From positions 124,001-188,000 of the forward strand of contig NZ_AYMV01000007.1 in the NCBI RefSeq assembly GCF_000633415.1: a stretch of DNA of 64,000 nucleotides, in the 5' to 3' direction. Positions 47,252 to 55,970 of this stretch are shown here, in pieces (the first letter of the stretch is position 1; every line of letters begins with the position of its first letter). Below the pieces are notes generated by a model. The model saw only the letters and a program-made list of their open reading frames with translations. It searched no databases and was not told the origin of the DNA. The position numbers and the translations under genes were made by a program. This stretch comes from Leucobacter sp. PH1c (GTDB lineage Bacteria > Actinomycetota > Actinomycetes > Actinomycetales > Microbacteriaceae).

Positions 47252-48775
47252 CTACTTCGCCGAATCGGCCATCCACTGCTCGATCCCCGCCGCGTCAATG
47301 GGGAGCGCATCGCTCAGCACCTCGTGCCCGGACTCGGTCACGATGAGGTCGTCCTCGAGGCGCACACCGATCCCCCGCAGCTCCGGGGGAACCGTCTCAT
47401 CCCAGGCGTGGAAGTAGAGCCCCGGCTCCACCGTGAGTGCCATTCCCGTCTGCACCGTGCCGCCCAGGTAGGCGTCGTAGCTTGACCCGTCGCAGTCGTG
47501 CACGTCGAGCCCCAGGTGATGCCCCACCCCGCAGACGATGTAGCGGCGGTGCTGCTGGCCGTGCTCGGAGAGCGCCTCATCCACCGAGACGGGCAGGAGC
47601 CCCCAGTCGGCGAGCCCGTGCGCGAGCACCTCCATGCTCGCGGCGTGGAAATCGGCCCAGGGGCGACCGGGGGCAACCGCTGCGAGGCCCGCGCGGTGCG
47701 AGCGCTCGACGAGGTCGTGCACCTCGCGCTGCACGGCGGAGAAGGTGCCGTTCGCCGGGAAGGTGCGGGTCACGTCCGCGGTGTAGCCCGATCGCCCCTC
47801 GACGCCCATGTCGAGGAGCAGCAGCTCCTCGGGCGAGATCTCGCCGTCCGCGCGCACCCAGTGGAGCACGGGCGCGTGCGCGCCCGAGCCCACGATCGTC
47901 GCGTAGCCCGGGGCCTGCCCCACGGTGCGCGCGTGGCGGTCGAAGGTGCCCTGCAGCCACCGCTCTCCGCCCCGCTCGATCGCGCGCGGGATCTCGCGCC
48001 GCACCTCGGCGAAGCCGTCGATCGTGTCCGTGATCGCGCGGCGCAGCTCGCCGATCTCCCACGCGTCCTTGAACATCCGCAGCTCCGAGAGCACCCGGAT
48101 CAGCTCCGCAGAGCGCGGGGTCCCGTCGAGCGTGGCGCCGGCCCCCGCCGCGACGACCGCCGCGCCGCCCACGAGCGCGCCCGCGGGGAGCCGCAGCTCG
48201 CCGATGGGGCGCACTGTCAGTCCGAGCGCCTCCTGCAGCTCCGCGACGCCGGGCTGCGGCCCGACCCAGAGCTCGCCGTGCGCCGCGGAGGCGTGGAAAG
48301 CGGCCTCGCCGGGACGCGCCGGCGGCGTGATGTACAGCACCGCATCGTGACCGCCCGCGCTCGGCGTGAGCACGAGCACCCCGTCCTCCACACCGGCGCC
48401 GACGAGCCAGAGGAAATCGCTGTCCGCCCGGAAGTCGAAGAAGTTGTCGTTGACCCGCAGCTGCGCGCGTCCCGCCGTGATGACGAGCGCCTGGCCCGGG
48501 AGGGCCGCGGAGAGCCGGGCCCGGTGCGCGGCGGCAGCGGCGGGAGCGCCGGCCTCGACGCGGGGCGTGCGATCCGCTTCGCCCCAGCCGGTCCCGATCC
48601 ACTCGGTGAAGCCCGGGGTGGTCGAGAGCAGCGGCATCCGGGGATCGCGCCGGATCGCGCGCGAGTTCGGCATGCCCGATTCCCAGTCGAGCGTGCGCAC
48701 GGCGGCGCCGAGGCCCGAGAGGCTCGTCGCCGGGGCGGCGTGGGAATCGTGGGAGGCGTGCGAGGCGTGGGTCAT
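47252..48775 (-). CDS. Xaa-Pro aminopeptidase (aminopeptidase P family, M24)
   Basis: Aminopeptidase P removes an N-terminal residue that precedes proline. The 507-residue protein has an N-terminal AMP_N domain with VNDNFFDFRADSDFLWLVGA near residue 105 and the pita-bread catalytic domain. Ligands are visible: two Asp in LLLDMGVEGRSGYTADVTR, His in CGVGHHLGLDVHD, Glu in LTVEPGLYFHAW and Glu in GVRLEDDLIV. A His/Ser/Ala-rich N-terminus (MTHASHASHDSHAA) is an oddity. GGAGGAGAAT precedes the ATG. It follows the iminopeptidase-like gene by 20 bp and is the last gene of the peptide operon. Confidence 0.93.
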   Translation of the reverse strand: MTHASHASHDSHAAPATSLSGLGAAVRTLDWESGMPNSRAIRRDPRMPLLSTTPGFTEWIGTGWGEADRTPRVEAGAPAAAAAHRARLSAALPGQALVITAGRAQLRVNDNFFDFRADSDFLWLVGAGVEDGVLVLTPSAGGHDAVLYITPPARPGEAAFHASAAHGELWVGPQPGVAELQEALGLTVRPIGELRLPAGALVGGAAVVAAGAGATLDGTPRSAELIRVLSELRMFKDAWEIGELRRAITDTIDGFAEVRREIPRAIERGGERWLQGTFDRHARTVGQAPGYATIVGSGAHAPVLHWVRADGEISPEELLLLDMGVEGRSGYTADVTRTFPANGTFSAVQREVHDLVERSHRAGLAAVAPGRPWADFHAASMEVLAHGLADWGLLPVSVDEALSEHGQQHRRYIVCGVGHHLGLDVHDCDGSSYDAYLGGTVQTGMALTVEPGLYFHAWDETVPPELRGIGVRLEDDLIVTESGHEVLSDALPIDAAGIEQWMADSAK

Positions 48776-48795
48776 GGTGGATTCTCCTCCGGGGA

Positions 48796-50097
48796 TCAGT
48801 TGCGGGTTGCTGGGGTGCCGCCGAGGCGGTGCTCGAGCGCGGTGAAGAGCCGCTCGGCGACGCCGTCGTGGTGGATGCCGTCGTGCTCGAACTCGTTCGT
48901 CACCCAGGCGTGCAGCCCGGAGACGCGCGCGGCGGTGTCGAGCGAGAGGCCGGCGTCGACGTACATGTCGTCGAAGTAGACGGCGGCCTCGACGGGCACG
49001 GGGTTCTCCGCGAGCCGCGCGGGATCGTACATCTCGATCGGCCACGCCTGCTCGGCGAGCAGTTCGACGCCGGCGCGGAAGCCGCGGAGTGCGCGGATCT
49101 CCTCGAACATCCAGGGGAAGACCATCTCCCCGGTGAGGAGCAACGGCCGCGCGTCGGGAGCGAAGTCGGGTTGCGCGTCGCGCTCCCGCTGCGCCGCCCA
49201 AGACGTGGGGCCGGGCCCGTAGATGCTCTCCTGCAGGGCGATGAAGAGCGGATTCGTCGCGAAGCCCGTCGACTCCCCGACCGTCGCGAGGAAGGTGTCG
49301 CTCAGTCGCGTCTCGTCCGCGTCGGCGAAGGCCTCATCGAGGAGCCAGTGCACACGGTCGAAGCCCGGGCCCATGCCGAAGTCGAGGCCGAGCGTCTGCA
49401 GGCGGCGGACCGTGAGGCGGTCGCCGTCGGGCAGGCGCACGTCCTCGGCATCGAGGATGTCGGCGATCCGCGCCAGGCGCTCGCGGAGGTGGGGGGCCCG
49501 CTCCTGGAAGCGCCGGTTCTTCTCGCGCACGCGCGGGAAGGTGCGGCGGTAGACCTCGGCGGGATCCGGCTCGAGCGAGGCGAGCCCGCCCGCGACGGCG
49601 GAGCCGACGATCGCTTCGGGAGCCGTCGAGAGGTAGTGGAGGGTCAGGAACCCGCCGTAGCTCTGCCCGATCGTCCACCACTGGCGCCCCGCGTAGTGCG
49701 TGGCGCGCACGGCCTCGAGGTCGCGCACGATCGCGTCCGCGCGGTGCAGGGAGAGCCGCCGCGCGGCCTCGGGCGCGGGCAGCTCGGCGAAGTCGGATCC
49801 CGAGAGCGGCGTGGAGCGACCCGTGCCGCGCTGATCGGGAATCACGAGCCGGAAGCGGCGGAGCGCCGCGCCGACCCACGCGCTCCGGCCGAGCGGACGG
49901 GTGCCCTTGCCGCCCGGGCCGCCCTGCAGATGCACGAGGAGCGGCAGCTCCTCGTTCTTGCGCTCGGCCGCGACGAGCTCACGGGCGTAGACCCGGATCG
50001 TCTCCCCCTCGGGGTCGTTCCAGTCGAGCGGCACCGTCGTCCACACGTCGCGTGCGACGATGTCGGTTCCGATCGGGTATTCAGCGCTGCGTTCCAT
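48796..50097 (-). CDS. Proline iminopeptidase-like alpha/beta hydrolase (S33)
   Basis: S33 proline iminopeptidases release N-terminal proline. The 433-residue protein has LLVHLQGGPGGKGTRPLG (oxyanion loop), VIPDQRGTGRST, the nucleophile elbow TIGQSYGGFL near residue 140 and a late WVTNEFEHDGIHHDG with the expected catalytic His region. I chose ATG 50097, which has AAGGGA 7 bases upstream. ATG 50121 is also possible and is coupled through ATGA to a seven-residue mini-frame. The neighbours, a peptide importer and aminopeptidase P, support a role in degrading imported proline peptides. Confidence 0.88.
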   Translation of the reverse strand: MERSAEYPIGTDIVARDVWTTVPLDWNDPEGETIRVYARELVAAERKNEELPLLVHLQGGPGGKGTRPLGRSAWVGAALRRFRLVIPDQRGTGRSTPLSGSDFAELPAPEAARRLSLHRADAIVRDLEAVRATHYAGRQWWTIGQSYGGFLTLHYLSTAPEAIVGSAVAGGLASLEPDPAEVYRRTFPRVREKNRRFQERAPHLRERLARIADILDAEDVRLPDGDRLTVRRLQTLGLDFGMGPGFDRVHWLLDEAFADADETRLSDTFLATVGESTGFATNPLFIALQESIYGPGPTSWAAQRERDAQPDFAPDARPLLLTGEMVFPWMFEEIRALRGFRAGVELLAEQAWPIEMYDPARLAENPVPVEAAVYFDDMYVDAGLSLDTAARVSGLHAWVTNEFEHDGIHHDGVAERLFTALEHRLGGTPATRN

Positions 50098-50108
50098 CGG
50101 TGTTCCCT

Positions 50109-50148
50109 TCTGCGCGTTCATGCTCGGCTCTGCGCGTTCATGCTCGGC
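50109..50148. repeat. 20-bp tandem duplication between dppB and the hydrolase gene
   Basis: TCTGCGCGTTCATGCTCGGC occurs twice head to tail (50109-50128 and 50129-50148), with a degraded third copy beginning at 50149. Each copy carries a start codon and an overlapping stop on the minus strand. Confidence 0.92.
50118..50141 (-). CDS. Seven-residue mini-cistron MNAQSRA
   Basis: The ATG at 50141 overlaps the dppB stop (ATGA). The frame reads MNAQSRA and ends in a TGA that overlaps ATG 50121 in another ATGA, which opens the hydrolase frame MNAQKGTP. The arrangement arose from the 20-bp duplication, whose period is not a multiple of three. Whether it is translated is unknown; it could pass terminating ribosomes from dppB to the hydrolase. 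Confidence 0.4.
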   Translation of the reverse strand: MNAQSRA

Positions 50149-51115
50149 TTCGCGCGTTCGAGGTACGGACCCGGGAGTCGAGCAGCGCGTACAGCGTATC
50201 GACGACCAGGTTCGAGAGCACCACGAAGACACCGCCGAGGAGCACGATCGCGATCACCACGGGCCGATCCTGCATCGCGACGCTCGTGACGGCGAGGGCG
50301 CCGACGCCCTGGAGCCCGAACACCTGCTCGATGACGATCACGCCGCCGAGCAGCATGCCGATGTCGATCCCGAGCTGGGTGACGAGCGGCGGCATCGCGC
50401 TCCGGAACGCGTGCACGTAGGTGACGCGGCGCTCGGTGAGGCCCTTCGCGCGGGCCGTGCGCACGTAGTCCTGCCCGAGGACCTCGAGCATCTGGCCGCG
50501 CGTGAGCCGGGCGTACACCGCACTCGTGACGAGTGCCAGGGTGAGCCAGGGCAGCGCGAGGTGCCAGGCCCACTGCAGCGGATCCTGTGCGAAGGGCACG
50601 TAGCCGGAGGGCGGGAACAGGGTGAACCCGAAGCGTGTCGGAAGGAAGTAGAGCGTGTAGAGCGCCAGCATGCCGAGCACGAACGTGGGGAAGCTGATGC
50701 CCACGATCGCGAAGCCCTGGCCGAGCCGATCGCGCACGCTGCCCGGGCGCTTCGCCGAGGCGATGCCGATCGGGATGCCGATCGCGAGCCAGACGAGCAC
50801 CGCGCCGAACACGAGCGACATCGTGATCGGGATTCGCGCGAGCACGATGTCGGCCACCGGGAGGTTCGTCCGGTACGAGTAGCCGAGGTCGCCCTGCAGT
50901 AGGTTCCCGATGAAGCCGAGGTACTGCTCGAGCATCGGCTTGTCGAGACCGAGATTCACCCGGATCTGGGCCATGAGCTCCTCGGTCGCCTTGTCGCCGG
51001 CGATGATCCGCGCGGGATCCGACGGCGTGACGTAGAACAGCACGAACACGAAGACGCTGAGCAGGAAGAGGACGAGCACACCGAATCCGATGCGCGAGGC
51101 GAGGAAGCGGATCAC
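50138..51115 (-). CDS. Dipeptide/oligopeptide ABC permease, DppB type
   Basis: This is the first permease of a family 5 peptide importer. The 325-residue protein has the DppB N-terminal pattern FLASRIGFGVLVLFLLSVFV followed by PSDPARII, and the EAA-loop GQDYVRTARAKGLTERRV near residue 215. Six membrane helices are visible. GTG 51115 overlaps the DppC-like stop (GTGA). The last residues VRTSNARSRA lie in the duplicated 20-bp segment. The most similar named systems are Dpp/Opp; substrate size is not readable. Confidence 0.93.
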   Translation of the reverse strand: MIRFLASRIGFGVLVLFLLSVFVFVLFYVTPSDPARIIAGDKATEELMAQIRVNLGLDKPMLEQYLGFIGNLLQGDLGYSYRTNLPVADIVLARIPITMSLVFGAVLVWLAIGIPIGIASAKRPGSVRDRLGQGFAIVGISFPTFVLGMLALYTLYFLPTRFGFTLFPPSGYVPFAQDPLQWAWHLALPWLTLALVTSAVYARLTRGQMLEVLGQDYVRTARAKGLTERRVTYVHAFRSAMPPLVTQLGIDIGMLLGGVIVIEQVFGLQGVGALAVTSVAMQDRPVVIAIVLLGGVFVVLSNLVVDTLYALLDSRVRTSNARSRA

Positions 51116-52077
51116 GACTTCCCTCCCTTCGTGGAGGACGGGTCGAGCGCGTCGCGCAGGCCGTCGCCGAGCAGGTTGAAGGCGAGCGTGAGCGCGAGCA
51201 GGGCGAGACCGGGCACGAGCACCATCCACGGCGCCACCATGTACATGGAGCCGTTTGCGGCGTCGGCGAGCATGTTGCCCCAGCTCGGGGTGGGCGGCAC
51301 GATGCCGAGCCCGAGGAAGGAGAGCGTCGCCTCGAAGACGATCGCGGCCGGGATCATGAGCGTCGTGTAGACGATGATCGGCACGATGAGGTTCGGGAGC
51401 ACGCCCGTGAACATGATGGAGAGCCGCGACTCGCCGAGCGAGCGGGCCGCCTCGATGAACTCGCGCTCGCGAATGGCGAGCACCTGCCCCCGGATCACGC
51501 GGGCGAGGCCGGTCCAGCTGAAGAACACGATCACGGCGATCGAGAGCTGCAGGCTCGGTCCGAGGACGGAGACGGTGGCGATCGCGACGAGCAGGAACGG
51601 CACGCTCATCACGAGGTCGATGACCCGGCTGAGGACGGTATCGACGATTCCCCCGAAGAACCCGGCGATCATGCCGATCAGGATCCCGATCGCGGAGGCG
51701 ATCAGCGAGGCCACGACACCGACGAGGAGGGAGACGCGCGCACCGTAGGCGAGGCGGACGAGTACGTCGCGGCCGAGCTGATCCGTGCCGAGCAGGAACT
51801 CGGCGGACGGACCGACAGGGATCCCCGCCGCGGAGAGCCCGGTCTCGCGGAGCTGCTCGGTCGGGCCGTGGCCCGTCCACTCGGCGATGAGCGGGGCCCC
51901 GAGCGCGAAGGCGACGATGCCCACGATGACGAGCGCCGAGATGATGCTCGCGGGATCGCGCACCAGGCGGGCCAGCGTGAGCTGCCACGAGCTGCGCGCC
52001 TTCACCTCGGCGGCCCGTCGCGCGGCGGCGGCCGGCGTGATGAGCACCGTGGTTTCCTTCGAGAAGACGCGGTTCAT
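51112..52077 (-). CDS. Dipeptide/oligopeptide ABC permease, DppC type
   Basis: The second permease subunit has 321 residues: an Ala/Arg-rich N-terminus, then DPASIISALVIVGIVAFALG, the LGTDQLGRDVLVRLAYGAR motif near residue 95 and the EAA loop EFIEAARSLGESRLSIMFTG near 195. ATGA overlaps tie it to the ATPase upstream and a GTGA overlap to DppB downstream. It should form the translocation heterodimer with DppB. Confidence 0.94.
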   Translation of the reverse strand: MNRVFSKETTVLITPAAAARRAAEVKARSSWQLTLARLVRDPASIISALVIVGIVAFALGAPLIAEWTGHGPTEQLRETGLSAAGIPVGPSAEFLLGTDQLGRDVLVRLAYGARVSLLVGVVASLIASAIGILIGMIAGFFGGIVDTVLSRVIDLVMSVPFLLVAIATVSVLGPSLQLSIAVIVFFSWTGLARVIRGQVLAIREREFIEAARSLGESRLSIMFTGVLPNLIVPIIVYTTLMIPAAIVFEATLSFLGLGIVPPTPSWGNMLADAANGSMYMVAPWMVLVPGLALLALTLAFNLLGDGLRDALDPSSTKGGKS

Positions 52078-53915
52078 GCGAGGTCCTCCATCGTGGCCGG
52101 CGCGCCGACGGCGAGCAGCTCGCGCTCCCGGGGTCGGCGCGGGATCTCGGGGGCCGCGGCTGCCAGCAGGCGCTGCGTGAACGGCTGCTGCGGATCGCTG
52201 GAGACGCGCTCCGCGTCGTCGAGCTCGATGATCCGGCCGCCCTCCATGACCGCGATGCGGTCACAGACGTGGCGCACGACGGCGAGGTCGTGCGAGATGA
52301 ACAGGTAGGTGAGCCCGAGCTCGCGCTGGAGATCGTCGAGCAGGTTGAGCACCTGCGCCTGGATCGATACGTCGAGCGCCGAGACCGGCTCGTCGAGGAT
52401 CACGAGCTCGGGCCGGAGCGCGATCGCGCGAGCGATGCCGATGCGCTGACGCTGGCCGCCCGAGAACTGCGAGGGGAAGCGGTTGAAGTGCTCCGGATTC
52501 AGCCCGACGAGCTCCATGAGCTCCTGGACCCGGGCCTGGCGCTCGCGCCCCGAGGCGACGCCGTGGATGCGGAACGGATCGCCGATGATGGCGCCCACGC
52601 GGCGCTTCGGGTTGAGCGAGCCGAAGGGGTCCTGGAACACGACCTGCACCTTGCGCCGCTGCGCACGCCACTCGTCGCCGCGCAACTCGGCGGTGTCGCG
52701 CCCGTCGAAGCGCACCGTCCCGCTCGTCTGCGGGATGAGGCCCGCGATCGTGCGGGCGAGGGTGGTCTTCCCGCAGCCGCTCTCCCCCACGAGGCCGAGC
52801 GTTTCGCCGCGTCGCACGGTGAGCGAGATCCCGTCGAGCACACGCTTCGGCTCGGCCCGTCGCTGGCGGAACTCGAGTTCGAGCTCGCGTACCTCGACGA
52901 TCGCGTTCTCCTCGGAGATCTCGAGCGGGGGCAGCGCCGGCTCGGGCGGGGCGGGAGCACTCGGCGGCGTCTCGAGCCAGCAGAGCGCCTCGGTGCCGTC
53001 GGTGAAGCTCCGCACCGGCGGTCGCTGCCCGCAGATCTCCATCGCGTCGGGGCAGCGGCTCTGGAACACGCATCCGCTTGGCGGCGTGAGCAGGCTCGGC
53101 GTGCGTCCGGCAATCGGCACGAGCGGGGCGCCCGGAGCCGTGTTGAACGAGGAGGAGCGGAGGAGGCCCGCGGTGTAGGGATGCGCCGGGTTGCCGAGCA
53201 CCTGCGCGCTCTCCCCCAGCTCGAGCCGGCGCCCGCCGTACATCACCATCACCCGGTCGGCCACGCGCGCGAGGACGCCGAGGTCGTGGCTGATCATGAT
53301 GACCGTCGCACCGAGATCCGCGCGCATCTCGGCAAGCAGATCGAGGATCTGCGCCTGGACCGTCGAGTCGAGCGCCGTCGTCGGTTCGTCCGCGATGATG
53401 ATCGCGGGACCGAGAGACAGCGCCATTGCGATCATGACGCGCTGCCGCATTCCGCCGGAGAACTGGTGCGGGTAGGCGTCGAAGCGCTCCGCCGCGTTCG
53501 GGATCCGGACCTTCTCGAGCAGCTCGATCGCGCGAGCCTTGGCCGCGGCGTGCGAGACGGGCTCGTGGGCGCGGATCTGCTCGACGATCTGCCAGCCGAT
53601 CGTGTACTGCGGGTGCAGGCTCGACAGCGGGTCCTGGAAGATCATGCTGATCTCCTTGCCGCGGAGCCGGCGCAAGCCGTCAGCCCCGAGCGTGAGCAGG
53701 TTCTGCCCGCGGAACTCGACGCGCCCCGCGGTCTTCGCCTGCGGGATCAGTCCCATGACGGACTGCACGAGCACCGACTTTCCCGAGCCGGACTCGCCGA
53801 CGATGCCGAAGAACTCGCCCTCGCGCACCGCGAAGGAGACGTCTTGCACGGCGTGCACGTCACCGTCTTCCGTGGGGATGTCGACCACGAGGTTCGACAC
53901 TTCAAGAATCGTCAT
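52074..53915 (-). CDS. Fused peptide ABC ATPase (DppD-DppF)
   Basis: A single 613-residue protein carries both ATPases of the importer. The first domain has Walker A GESGSGKSV near residue 40, signature FSGGMRQRVMIAMAL and Walker B IIIADEPTTALD. A family 5 C-terminal zone with a Cys cluster follows (CVFQSRCPDAMEICGQ near 290-305), typical of DppD and possibly binding an iron-sulfur cluster. The second domain has GESGCGKTT, FSGGQRQRIGIARAI and LVILDEPVSALD. Fusion of the pair is known in many actinobacteria. The ATG lies 67 bp after the binding-protein stop, with a hairpin between. Confidence 0.93.
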   Translation of the reverse strand: MTILEVSNLVVDIPTEDGDVHAVQDVSFAVREGEFFGIVGESGSGKSVLVQSVMGLIPQAKTAGRVEFRGQNLLTLGADGLRRLRGKEISMIFQDPLSSLHPQYTIGWQIVEQIRAHEPVSHAAAKARAIELLEKVRIPNAAERFDAYPHQFSGGMRQRVMIAMALSLGPAIIIADEPTTALDSTVQAQILDLLAEMRADLGATVIMISHDLGVLARVADRVMVMYGGRRLELGESAQVLGNPAHPYTAGLLRSSSFNTAPGAPLVPIAGRTPSLLTPPSGCVFQSRCPDAMEICGQRPPVRSFTDGTEALCWLETPPSAPAPPEPALPPLEISEENAIVEVRELELEFRQRRAEPKRVLDGISLTVRRGETLGLVGESGCGKTTLARTIAGLIPQTSGTVRFDGRDTAELRGDEWRAQRRKVQVVFQDPFGSLNPKRRVGAIIGDPFRIHGVASGRERQARVQELMELVGLNPEHFNRFPSQFSGGQRQRIGIARAIALRPELVILDEPVSALDVSIQAQVLNLLDDLQRELGLTYLFISHDLAVVRHVCDRIAVMEGGRIIELDDAERVSSDPQQPFTQRLLAAAAPEIPRRPRERELLAVGAPATMEDLA

Positions 53916-53935
53916 GCGATTCACCTTTCCGAGGC

Positions 53936-53971
53936 GCGGGTGGGGCCGCGGCGACGCGCCGCCCCACCCGC
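53936..53971 (-). terminator. Intercistronic hairpin after the peptide-binding gene
   Basis: GCGGGTGGGGC pairs perfectly with GCCCCACCCGC, starting 12 bp after the binding-protein stop and 20 bp before the ATPase start. Such hairpins often raise binding-protein mRNA over the membrane parts. A full stop of transcription is less likely because the ATPase has no visible promoter. Confidence 0.6.
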
Positions 53972-53982
53972 CTGCCGAGTTG

Positions 53983-55746
53983 TTACTTCGTGAGCCAGAC
54001 GTTCGTCCAGTCGCCGTTCTGGGCGAGGGCGTAGATCTCGAAGTTCGCGACCCGATCGGAGTGGTAGTTCGCCTTCTTTCGCGCAACGATGCTCACGATC
54101 GGCGCGTCGGCCATGACCGTCTCGTCGACCTGGTGCCAGAGCTTGCCGGCCTCCTCGGGCGTCGAGGCGGCCAGGGCCTCGGCGGCGAGGGCGTTCGCGG
54201 CGTCGTTGTTGTAGTCGACGTAGTTGTACGTCTGCGGGGTGCCATCGAAGGTGAACTGCGGCTGGAACACCGAGCGAGCTGCGCCGCCCACCCAGTCGGG
54301 CGACCAGCCGACGAGGGCGACATCCCACTCGCCGTTCGCCGCGTTCTCGCGGTTCGACATGAAGTTCGCGTAGTAGTCGGTCGGGGGCACGGGGAAGAGC
54401 TCGACGGTGATGCCCGCGGCCTCGAGGCTCGCCTGCACGGTCTGCGCGATGTCGGGCTGCGTGCCGAGGTTGCGGTAGGGGAACTTCAGCGTGAGGTCGG
54501 TGACCCCGGCCTCGGCGAGCAGCGCCTTTGCCTTTTCGGGGTCGGCCTTGCCGCTCGGGTCGCCGGTCGTGGAGAACTCCTCGAAGCCGTTGATGCCCGG
54601 GCCGAAGATGCCGTTCGTCACCGTAGCGATGTCCTCGCCGCCCATCACCTGGACGACGGCGGGCTTGTCGATCGCGTACTCGATCGCCTGGCGCACCTTG
54701 AGGTCCTGCAGCGCGCCGCCGTTGTTGCTCGTCTTCGTGTTGAACCAGAGGAACTGGTCGATACCGCCGTTCTCCATGGTGGAGAACTTCTCATCGTTCG
54801 CGGTGGTGAGCTGCTGGATGTTCGCGGGGCTCGGCTGCAGGTCGAAGAGCATGTCGGCCGAGCCGGCCTGGAGCTGCTGCATCGCCGCGTCGCCCTCGAG
54901 GCCCATCGTCATGACGATCTCGTCGACGTAGGCGCCGCGCAGCGGATCGCTCTTCGCATCCCACGACTCGTTCCGCACGAACTTCATCGAGACGTCCGGC
55001 TTGTGTTCGGCGACCGTGTAGGGGCCGGAGGCGATGAAATTGTTCCGGTACTCGGGCGAATCCGGCAGGTAGTCGAGCACCTCGATCGGCGCGGGGTTCG
55101 CAGTCGGGAGGCTCAGCATCGAGGTGAAGTCCGAGGCGGGCTCGGTGAGCGTGAAGATGACCGTGGAGTCGTCCGGGGTCTCGATGCCGGAGATGTCGTT
55201 GCTCTCGATGTACTCCTTCATGGCACCCACCTCGGGCGACACGGTGGCGAAGCCGTCGCAGAAGCTCTGCATCCCGTCGATCAGGCTGATGAAGTAGCCG
55301 CCGAGGGCTGCACCGATGTGGGGGTTGCAGATCCGCTTGATGCCGCGCTCGACATCGCTCGAGACGATGGGCCGCGCGCCGTCCGGGGCGTCCCAGCTCG
55401 CGCCGTCCCGCAGCGTGATCGTGTACGTGAGGCCATCGTTCGTGGCCTCGGGCACCTCGGTCGCGAGGTCGCCCGTGAGCGCGATGCGCTCGTCGACGTC
55501 GTTGGACGCCTCGTAGCTGAGGATCGAGCGCGACACCGCGCGCACGACGCTGTTCACCGGCACGTAGGCCGTGAGCTGAGGGTCGAGCCGATCGACGTCG
55601 CCGTTCGCGAGCACCTTCAGCGTTCCGCCCTGCTGCGGTTCTCCGGCCGCATCGCCGCCGCCCCCGCCGCCGCTCGCGCAGCCGCTGAGGCCCAGTGCGG
55701 CGACAGCGACGAGTGCCGCGCCGGTCAGGATCTTGTTCCGAGTCAT
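53983..55746 (-). CDS. Peptide ABC transporter substrate-binding lipoprotein (family 5)
   Basis: The 587-residue lipoprotein captures peptides outside the cell. The signal peptide ends in the lipobox GLSGC with Cys at residue 23, followed by a Gly linker. The SBP_bac_5 fold shows QGGTLKVLANGDVDRLDPQ near 40, DGLTYTITLRDGASWDAPDG near 105, and VRQAIEYAIDKPAVVQVMGG near 365. It leads the operon. A 225-bp upstream gap contains a GTAC-flanked element overlapping a possible TACTAT -10. Dipeptides or longer oligopeptides are equally possible as ligand. Confidence 0.93.
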   Translation of the reverse strand: MTRNKILTGAALVAVAALGLSGCASGGGGGGDAAGEPQQGGTLKVLANGDVDRLDPQLTAYVPVNSVVRAVSRSILSYEASNDVDERIALTGDLATEVPEATNDGLTYTITLRDGASWDAPDGARPIVSSDVERGIKRICNPHIGAALGGYFISLIDGMQSFCDGFATVSPEVGAMKEYIESNDISGIETPDDSTVIFTLTEPASDFTSMLSLPTANPAPIEVLDYLPDSPEYRNNFIASGPYTVAEHKPDVSMKFVRNESWDAKSDPLRGAYVDEIVMTMGLEGDAAMQQLQAGSADMLFDLQPSPANIQQLTTANDEKFSTMENGGIDQFLWFNTKTSNNGGALQDLKVRQAIEYAIDKPAVVQVMGGEDIATVTNGIFGPGINGFEEFSTTGDPSGKADPEKAKALLAEAGVTDLTLKFPYRNLGTQPDIAQTVQASLEAAGITVELFPVPPTDYYANFMSNRENAANGEWDVALVGWSPDWVGGAARSVFQPQFTFDGTPQTYNYVDYNNDAANALAAEALAASTPEEAGKLWHQVDETVMADAPIVSIVARKKANYHSDRVANFEIYALAQNGDWTNVWLTK

Positions 55747-55825
55747 TGAGTCACCTTTGATTCGTTGAGTCGCACAGAGCCGCTCGGCCCCGTGGTCAGG
55801 ATCCGGGAACCTCCCCTCACCCGGT

Positions 55826-55840
55826 TAGTACAATAGTACA
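55826..55840. promoter_or_regulatory. Candidate operator/promoter of the peptide operon
   Basis: TAGTACA occurs twice with one base between (55826-55840 region), giving GTACTATTGTAC on the minus strand. It overlaps a TACTAT or TATTGT -10 candidate about 85 bp upstream of the binding-protein ATG. CATGTC is also repeated at 55840 and 55852. The rest of the gap to 55970 shows nothing I recognise. Confidence 0.35.
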
Positions 55841-55970
55841 TGTCAGAGTGCACATGTCGCAGGAATGTCACGGCTCGGTCACGATCGACCGGGAACGCGC
55901 AGCGAGCACGGGCATCGGGGCGCGCCGGAAGCACCGCGCGCACGGGCGCGGAGCGGGGTCCCCGTGGCGG

